A stretch of 64,000 nucleotides of DNA from assembly GCA_949987565.1 (NCBI GenBank), contig OX465103.1, positions 14,056,774 through 14,120,773 on the forward strand, read 5' to 3'. The stretch is from Luidia sarsii (taxonomy: Eukaryota; Echinodermata; Asteroidea; Paxillosida; Luidiidae). The translations under genes were made by a program, and so were the position numbers. Under the pieces are notes generated by a model, which searched no databases, was not told the origin of the DNA, and saw nothing but the letters and a program-made list of their open reading frames with translations. Positions 11,601-20,600 of the stretch are shown in pieces. The stretch's first letter is position 1. The number at the start of each line of letters is the position of its first letter.

Positions 11601-14600
11601 GAGGGTTTGCACTACTAGACATAGAAATACCACTATATGGTTGCTCAGTGGTTTGCCCAAAATACCTGCCGAACCCTACACAGATCTGAGCCTACCACAC
11701 GAGCTGGTCCAGTGTTTAAAGACCCTACACAGCATTGGTAAGATCGAAAAACAGTTTGAAGATGGTTATAGTAGAAACCTCGCACTGAAATATTTCTGCC
11801 TAAAATGTTGAATTTCAAGAGAAATGAGTCAAAGAAATTGTTTGCGTCTCACCGACATCTAAACTATTTTTCGGAACAGTAAAGCGTTGAATGGTACATT
11901 TTCTCGAAACAAATGAAGCAGTTTTCACGATTTTCTCGAGACTCGGTTGGCGGATTGGGCTGAAATGTCACAGGTGTGCTATTTCATGCATATGCTGGAT
12001 CAGACAACGTATGGATGCTATTCTTTGACCTCGACCAATGTTGTGTAGGGGCTTTAGGACGTCTTTGGTATATTAGAAAGCAGGAGTCGCAGGCAGGGTG
12101 TAACTCCATATTGATCTATGAGGTGGCCCACATCACACTTTAATATGGACCACCTCAAGTGTTTGTTTCCAAAACTTGCCACCTCACGGGGTCAAGCCAT
12201 GCTTGGAAATGGGCAGTGTATCTGATCTTTCTGTGCACTTGACTGTGTGCTTCTTCATATTACAGAGCTTTAGACACCACATATGAACCACAAATTCATG
12301 GTAAAATCCCTGCTACACTACTGGGAACAACAAGAGCTGCTGTTATTCATAAAGAATTTTACAGAGTTATTTCTGATATTTTAAAGAGAGAGAAAAAAGG
12401 ACAAATTGTCTCAGGTTCAGTGTGACCACGGAGGAAGGATGGTGTGACAGGGGATAAGGCTGGCTGCTATAGCTATGGCTATGGCTATGGTAACCTGCAC
12501 CAGCGTGTATGTAACTGCAATCCAGCACAGATTGTGCACAGGAATGCTCCTACATGCATGTGCATGTAGCAACACTTATGTAGCCATGCCCATAGCTAAC
12601 AAATATTGTGAAACCTAGCATAGCTACACAAAATTGAGTCAGTTTGGGTAGATTTAATTCATGCAATATTAAATTCTGTGAGAATTTCTCCAGAACAAAA
12701 ATTGCCGAGAAGCAACAAGTGTTCAATCATTCTGGTGAGAGTTCTTCAGGAGGAGAAAAGCCTAGAAGTAGTCAAGGGGTTAATAGATAGCAAGATATTC
12801 AGTTTGGAGCAGTGTTATCCGTGTTAATAGGGATTACAGTTGAGGACAGGCTGGCAAATCCAGTAGATTCTGATTTCCGATTCTCAGTAACTCACCCGGA
12901 TAAACTGCACAGTTTATGTGAGTGGGACAAATAAAAACAGGAGTGTGAACATCAAGGGGAGTTCAATTGGTTTCTTGTCTTGTTCAAAACTTTCTTGCTT
13001 TTCACTCTTTTGCCTTTTTGTAAAATCTGTAAAAAGCTCGAATCAATGCGATGGATGTGAAATCCGAAGTGATAGTTCTACAGAATTGGACTGGACGGGG
13101 ACTTGAACCGGAGACTACTGGCTTAACGTGCCTGTGCTCTTACCACCTGAGCTATCCAGCTCTAAGAGGGCAGCCTTCCCAAATGGTCAACGATCTTTGC
13201 TGGGGTGGGGGTGGGGGAGGGGATTGCCAGTCAGAAGCATTCAACCATAGACTGCCATATACATCTCCAGGGATCACACCCAAGTTTTCATTCAGATGCA
13301 AACAACAATTAGTTGTAAACCTGAATACAGCATTTCGGGGATCAATGTTGGTACGCCATCTAAATGTATATTTTCAATTATGACCAGATTAGTTTATGGT
13401 CAGATTAGATTCATGAAATTCTTTTTTTTTATCGGTACAATTAGAAATGTGGCCAATGACTCCCTTCCAAATTAATTAATTTCTTATTTGAATACTTAAG
13501 GTCAGGCCAATAATTGAATGGTCCTCACCGAATTGCAGGCTCACCACCATTCAGTAAATTCGGACAAGTCAGTCGATTTTCAAGAAAATGGATCGCCACC
13601 TCAATGGAATCCCTACCTCCCCCAAAAAACGAACAACCCATGAGTTGGATATCCCTACCTCTTTGATGAACTTCTGCTGTGACTTGGTGAGCGATTCGGG
13701 AAGGACGCTGGTCAACTCTTGGAACGTGATGTGCCTTGAAAGGAACATTCAGATTGCAAAGAGGAGTCAAGCAGTGTCGTCTGGTACTAAGCGAAAAGTC
13801 TCTGAGAACAGAGAGCATACCACCTCAGCCATCGGTGTTAGAATCAAGATCTTAAAATGTCCAAGACTAAAGATAACATTGCCCGAGGAAGTGGGAGGGA
13901 GGGAGGGGGTGAGCTGAAGGGCAGGACAGAAACTGAGACCTCCAGGTCACGGACCAAAATCTCACTCGAGTCCGAGTCACGACTCATACAAGTCTGACTT
14001 TTACTCCAAATTTGATTTTCAACACCCACCCAGACTGGCAACTGTGGACATTGGTGCAAACCACAAGATCTCTTGCATTTTCTTGTCCTGTGTAGAATAC
14101 CTATGCAGGACTGTCAAGACTCATTAAAGTCGATATCCTGAACCCTGAATTCTTCCGGACTCACCCTCCTCTGAACCAATATCCTGAACCCCAAATTCTT
14201 CTGGACTCACCCTTCTCTGAACCCCGAATTCTTCCGGATTCACCTGTTTCTGAACCGATATCCTGAACCCCAAATTTTTCCAGTCTCACCCGTATCTGAA
14301 CTAATATCCTGAACCCCAAATTCTTCCGGACTCACCCTTTTCTGAACCCCAAATTCTTCCGGATTCACCCGTTTCTGAACCGATATCCTGAACCCCAGAA
14401 TTCTTCCGGACTCACCCGTCTCTGAACCGATATCCTGAACCCCAAATTCTTCCGGATTCACCCGCTTCTGAACCAATATCCTGTACCCGAAATTCTTCCG
14501 GACTCACCCTTCTCTGAACCCCAAATTCTTCCAGATTCACCCGTTTTTGAACCGATATCCTGAACCCCAAATTCTTCCGGTCTCACCCGTATCTGGACTA

Positions 14601-17600
14601 ATATCCTGAACCCCAAATTCTTCCGGACTCACCCTTTTCTGAACCCCAAATTCTTCCGGATTCACCCGTTTCTGAACCGATATCCTGAACCCTAGAATTC
14701 TTCCGGACTCACCCGTCTCTGAACCGATATCTAAAACCCCAGAATTCTTCCGGACTCACCCGTCTCTGAACCGATATCTAAAACCCCAGAATTCTTACGG
14801 ACTCACCCATCTTTGTTGGCGTCCAGCTGGTGGAATCTCTGGGCCAGCGCCTCCCTCTGGCCGGCCGAGATGTGCAGGGTGATGTCGATGGAGGTCAGCG
14901 GGTTGGGGGAGGCTCCTTTCGGGGTGACGGTGCCCTGGCGGACTCCCAGCCGACTTGGGTCCATCTCCTCCTCCTGCTCTCCTGCTGCCACCGCCTCCTC
15001 AGCCTCTATCTCCATCGCCGAGTCCGGCCTGCATTGGGGACACGCAAGCAGCGAGAATTGAAGGCTGGCGCACAGTTCGGACCATGCAGTGATACCATGT
15101 ATATCATCTCTTAAGAAAAGGATTATGACTCTGAAAAGAGCCGGTGACTCAACGTTTTGGGTAGTGTGTAATCTGCTCGTCATCAGGAGACTGACGACGC
15201 GCAAGCTAACTGGTTGTTGAAACAAGCCAGTAGGTGGGAATTTACTGGAGTGAGAGTGGATGCCAAGGGTATAGGAGACCCAGGCAGAGTGCGGCACACT
15301 CCTGATGACTGGCAGTCTCCTGGCAATGAGCAGAGTACAGTCAGTACACACTACCTGAAATGTTGAGTTACCGGCGAGAGTGAGAGTGGATGCCAAGGGC
15401 ATAGGAGACTGTGAGAAACATTGAGTTAACAGTTCTCTTCAGAGCTACACTCCTTCTCGAATGAAATGACCAACACGATGTCACCGCAAACTTTCCACAT
15501 TGAGCATGATCAAGGGAACACCGACCGTTATCAAAATCTAGTCAACCTCGGCCATATGGTCAGATTAGTCTATGGGCAGCCCTGATTGATTGGTCCATCA
15601 AACAACTGAGTCCCTTCACATTTTCAGAAAATGCTATTTCTGAATTTGTTAGATGGCCTGACATTTCAGAATGCCTTTGAGAATGGTCCCGGCTGGAATG
15701 AAATGTCAGGCCCTCTACATTTTTGAGATTTGAAATGTTGGTCCTTTTAAGTTGGTTCAAGCTGTCAAGCTGTCCAACAGGCATTCAAGTGCAATACGTT
15801 GCAGGCTGGAATTTTGAGACAGCAAACCCAGGAGGATTCTTTAATGCTAGCCCTTTGATTGGCACTACCTTGCGTCTTCCAGGACCCCGGCAGGCTCCTC
15901 CACATCTCTGCTCTCCTCCGGTATGGTCTGGACTTCCACAGCTGTGGAGTTGTCCGCCTCTGCATCCCCCTCCATGTCCACCTCCTCATCGGCTGGTGCA
16001 GCAGTCTTGTCGGGCCTGAGGAATGAGCCGAATATCATAAATATGTATTATATTCATAATCATTTCATTTTCAGGGGTATCACAAACAATGAATCACAAA
16101 TAATACAAATACGCTAACAAATAAACATAACAGATGACAAATACCCCCTTCGAGCCGGGAAGCCGCTATGCATGCGCAGTGAGTTTCCAAATGTTAACGC
16201 CGCTATTGTCCAAACTGTAGACAAAGACTCTTTTAAGCAATATGTATCATGACAAACACCTTTTTTGACGTCAGTTGCTGCATGAATTGCCTGATTAGCG
16301 GTAACATTGGTGCTATTGTGGGGCTTCATTGTGAACGATCGAGGGTCTGCGTGCTACTACAGCAGAGAGTGTGCTGGCCTGCCCAACACCCAATGCGATC
16401 ACCGGAGGGACTATGGAATGCGCCCGCTGCGCCATTACCACAAATTGCATGCTTTGTTGAGGCCGTCCAGCTGGATCCTTAGTCCGCTGCAGAGCAGGAA
16501 TGTTTGAGAAAGACATGAGGTGGCCCACCAAAGCAGTGAGGTAGGCCACATCACAGTTAGGACTCTTAACTCACTCAGACGACTGGCTGGAGGTGGTCTT
16601 CTCCCTCTCGCCCGTCTGCTTTTTCGCCTTCTCCGTCTTTCCTCGTCCCGCCGCCTCGCTGGCCCTTCTCGGCGGCTCCGCGTTGCGTCTGGCTCCCTCG
16701 GGCTGGGACCGCCGCCTCTCCGACGGCCGGCGGCTCGTCGGGCCCGACCGGTCGCTGGCCCTGCTAGCGCCGCTGGCACCGCTAGCGCCGCTGGCACCGC
16801 TGCCGCTGTGCGAGTCAGAGTCACCGCGGGAGACGGCCTGAGTGCGGGTGAGCTTGGTGGCCGTGGGCTTGGCTCTGGATGTCGGCTGACCGTCGGGCTT
16901 GCTGACCGCCGGCGCCGACAGAGGGGGTGGGGGAGAGGGCTCCGTCGTCATCTCCGCTGCAGCAGCCGTTGGTTCGGGAACAGCAGCAGTTGCCACTGCT
17001 GCTGCGGCAGGGGCTGAATTGGGCAGGACGTACTCAGACTCGATCTTATCCCGCCACTCCCGTCGTCTCCTATTAGTTGAGTGAGACCTGTAAAATAACG
17101 ATGAAATGATCTCCAGTTACTCTTCCACGCTCCTCCGTCTTGGGCCACTACCTCAGTCTCTGACCACGTCCTTAAGCCTAGTTGGGTTTCTTTTCTTTTT
17201 CAACAGTTCTTCACTTTTTCCTTTTGTCTGCACACTTTTCCTCTGCCCTCTGTTGCCCATGATAATGCAACCATTGGTAGTTCCTATCCATTATCAGCAC
17301 ATGCCTCATCCATTTCCATCTTCCACTCCTCACCATCTCCCTGGTGGTAAGAAAATTGTGTTCTTTCTCTGATTACTTTAAGTGTAAATTCTCGTTGGCC
17401 AGTACATTTTCAAGGCACTAAGGACTCAGTGCTAGTTTGAGGGAGGGCAAGCCCTTATCGAGTGGCTCGGCTATGCTTACTCTGGGAGCCTGATGCCGCG
17501 TCCCATGTACAGCTCCTGGGCGTTCTCTGGCAGGACCATGTACCTCAGATTGTCCGCCTCCGTTTTGTAGTCAAACCTTTTCAAATAGAAGGAAGGCGAC

Positions 17601-20600
17601 TGTGAGAGGAGCCGACAAAACTGAGGGAAGGGAGTCTGATTTGTGACTTGGAAAGTGTGCGGTGAGACCAAGTAAGTCATTACTTTCTCTAAAAATCAGT
17701 ATGGCTCCAGGAAGGTAATTCAACATTTCAGGCAGTATGTGAGCTCTGCCTATTGTCATGAGACTCATGATGGTGGGCTTGATTACAATTTGCCAGATCC
17801 ATTACATTTTTGCAAGAATAACAGCACCGATGAAGTATCTTAAACAAATCTGGGTGGATAGAATATAAATCTGACTAGCTGGTATGGTTCAAGTAATCCA
17901 GATCAAGTGATCGAGAGGTAGACAAATTAGACTGGAGCAGAATCCCCTTTATTTTTGAATGAATTATTTTTTTTAAAGAGACCTACTTGGGAGATATATT
18001 GGATACGTTTCCTCCGATAAAGAGGTCATTGAATCCCTGCCGATGGGCCGGCACGCTGTACTTTCTCTTCTGCCCTCGTGTCTCCATCAGCTTGGCCTCT
18101 CCTTCGTGGAAGCGAGATGGTAGACTGCTTGTTCTGCAAATGTGTGACAATACCAAAGAAAATAACAGAAGTGTTGCAAACAGTATACTGACTAAACCAC
18201 TGTCCGCACTGGCCTTTTTTTGGTAAAACGTACCAAGCCATTTGTGGTTTAGTAAAGTGCTTTTTCCATGCGACTGCCAAACTTGTATTTGAGTCATTAA
18301 ACATTGAGTACAGTCCAAGTCCTCAGTCACAAAGGTCCAATCCAAGTCCTCAGTCACAAAGGTTAAGTACAAGTCCTTAGTCACAAAGATCCAGTCCAAG
18401 TCCTTAGTCACAAAGGTCCAGTCCAAGTCCTTAGTCACAAAGGTCCAGTCCAAGTCCTTAGTCACAAATGTCCAGTCCAAGTCCTTAGTCACAAAGGTCC
18501 AGTCCAAGTCCTTAGTCACAAAGGTCCAGTCCAAGTCCTTAGTCACAAAGGTCCAGTCCAAGCCCTTAGTCACAAAGGTCTAGTCCAAGTTCTTAGTCAC
18601 AAAGGTCTAGTCCAAGTCCTTAGTCACAAAGGTCCAGTCCAAGTCCTTAGTCACAAAGGTCCAGTCCAAGTCCTTAGTCACAAAGGTCCAGTCCAAGTCC
18701 TTAGTCACAAAGGTCCAGCCCAAGTCCTTAGTCACAAAGGTCCAGTCCAAGTCCTTAGTCACGAAGGTCCAGTCCAAGTCCTTAGTCACAAAGGTCCAGC
18801 CCAAGTCCTCAGTCACAAAGGTCCAGCCCAAGTCCTTAGTCACAAAGGTCCAGTCCAAGTCCTTAGTCACAAAGGTCCAGTCCAAGTCCTTAGTCACAAA
18901 GGTCCAGTCCAAGTCCTTAGTCACAAAGGTCCAGTCCAAGTCCTTAGTCACAAAGGTCCAGTCCAAGTCCTTAGTCACAAAGGTCTAGTCCAAGTCCTTA
19001 GTCACAAAGGTCCAGTCCAAGTCCTTAGTCACAAAGGTCCAGTCCAAGTCCTTAGTCACGAAGGTCCAGTCCAAGTCCTTAGTCACAAAGGTCCAGCCCA
19101 AGTCCTCAGTCACAAAGGTCCAGTCCAAGTCCTTAGTCACAAAGGTCCAGTCCAAGTCCTTAGTCACAAAGGTCCAGTCCAAGTCCTTAGTCACAAAGGT
19201 CCAGTCCAAGTCCTTAGTCACAAAGGTCTAGTCCAAGTCCTTAGTCACAAAGGTCCAGTCCAAGTCCTTAGTCACAAAGGTCCAGTCCAAGTCCTTAGTC
19301 ACAAAGGTCCAGTCCAAGTCCTTAGTCACAAAGGTCCAGTCCAAGTCCTTAGTCACAAAGGTCTAGTCCAAGTCCTCAGTCACAAAGGTACAGTCCAAGT
19401 CCTTAGTCACAAAGGTCCAGTCCAAGTCCAGGGTAAACAGTCAATTCAAAATCAAATAGTACAAAAACCTCGCAAAATCTGTATGTCCATTCTGTTTCCA
19501 TAAGACTTAAGGCTTTGCATGGTGGGTGAATCAATAAAGGAAGGTTTGCGGTGACACCATGTATCAGGTCTCTTAAAGGAAGAGGTTTGGTTCCGAAAAG
19601 AACCTGAGTGGTAACTCGACGTTTCGACCAGTATGCTCTGGCTGTCATCAGGAGAATGACGGCTAGAGCATACTGCTGACTTACTCGGTCTGCAGTCCCG
19701 TCTTCTCTCTGGACTGCCACAGGAAAGGCTTGGTGTAGAAAGACATGTTCTTGGTCTTGGCCAGGGGACCAGGCTTGGCCCGGGCCGCTGCACTGAACAT
19801 GTCCCTATGGCGCTTAGTGACCTGAACCTCTTTTACCTTTGTCGATGAGCTGCAAAGTGAAAGAACAAATTAAACCAAATTAAACAATATACCTCTTTTC
19901 TTTTCTTTTATTTGTTCAAAAGTTCCCTGTTACTTTTTCCATAATTAAGCTGTTCCTTCATTTGTTGGACTGATAATTTGTTTTGAGCTCTCTTTTGAGT
20001 TCTCTCTGCCATTCTTTTAATTAACCAAAGAGTAAAGAGAAACTCAAGGAAAGTGCTTTAACACTAACCAATGACTACCGGTACCCAATCAGACCCAAAA
20101 TTGTGCATTCAATGTGAATGAACACATGAGCAAGATCCCTAGAGAGATATACAGCAGTCAATGCTTCTGACCATGCTGACTGGTGCCCCAACCCTGGCAA
20201 AGATAGTTGACAAGTTGGGAAGGCCACCATCTAAAGGCTGGATAGCTCAGGTGGTAAAAGCACTGGTACAGTGAGCCAGTAACTGGTATGCAGTAAGTCC
20301 TAGACCAGTTGGAATTTTCGTTGCATCTTCTTCTTCTTTTTAATGTTTTAACATTTGGGGAGGCAAAATCTTTACCGAAATGCTTTGCATTGATACGGCA
20401 TGGGCTCCACGTCCACTTGTTTGAAGTTCTCAGGAATTCGGCTGCCTCTGGCCTCAGACTGTCCCGTCTTCTTCGGGGGGAAGGTTTTCGTAACCTGTTT
20501 AGGAAAGGGGAGAGAATGTTAGCTGCAATGCAAACTACATGTGTGCTGAGGAGGGCTAGAGGATGGGTTTCATCCTGACCAGTGACTGTTACCCTTGATC

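Noticed and set aside
13091..13159. Functional tRNA gene on the minus strand.
   Set aside because: It folds as a tRNA, but U33 is replaced by C and related copies with shared flanks occur in the window, so a SINE is more likely.
16520..17017. A 165-codon plus-strand frame opposite exon 6.
   Set aside because: It is the shadow of a GC-rich low-complexity exon. The minus-strand frame has the matching splice sites and phases.
17983..19221. Minus-strand frames with a nine-residue repeat (TKDLDWTFV).
   Set aside because: They are the translated 27-bp minisatellite of intron 3. The flanking exons splice across it in phase.
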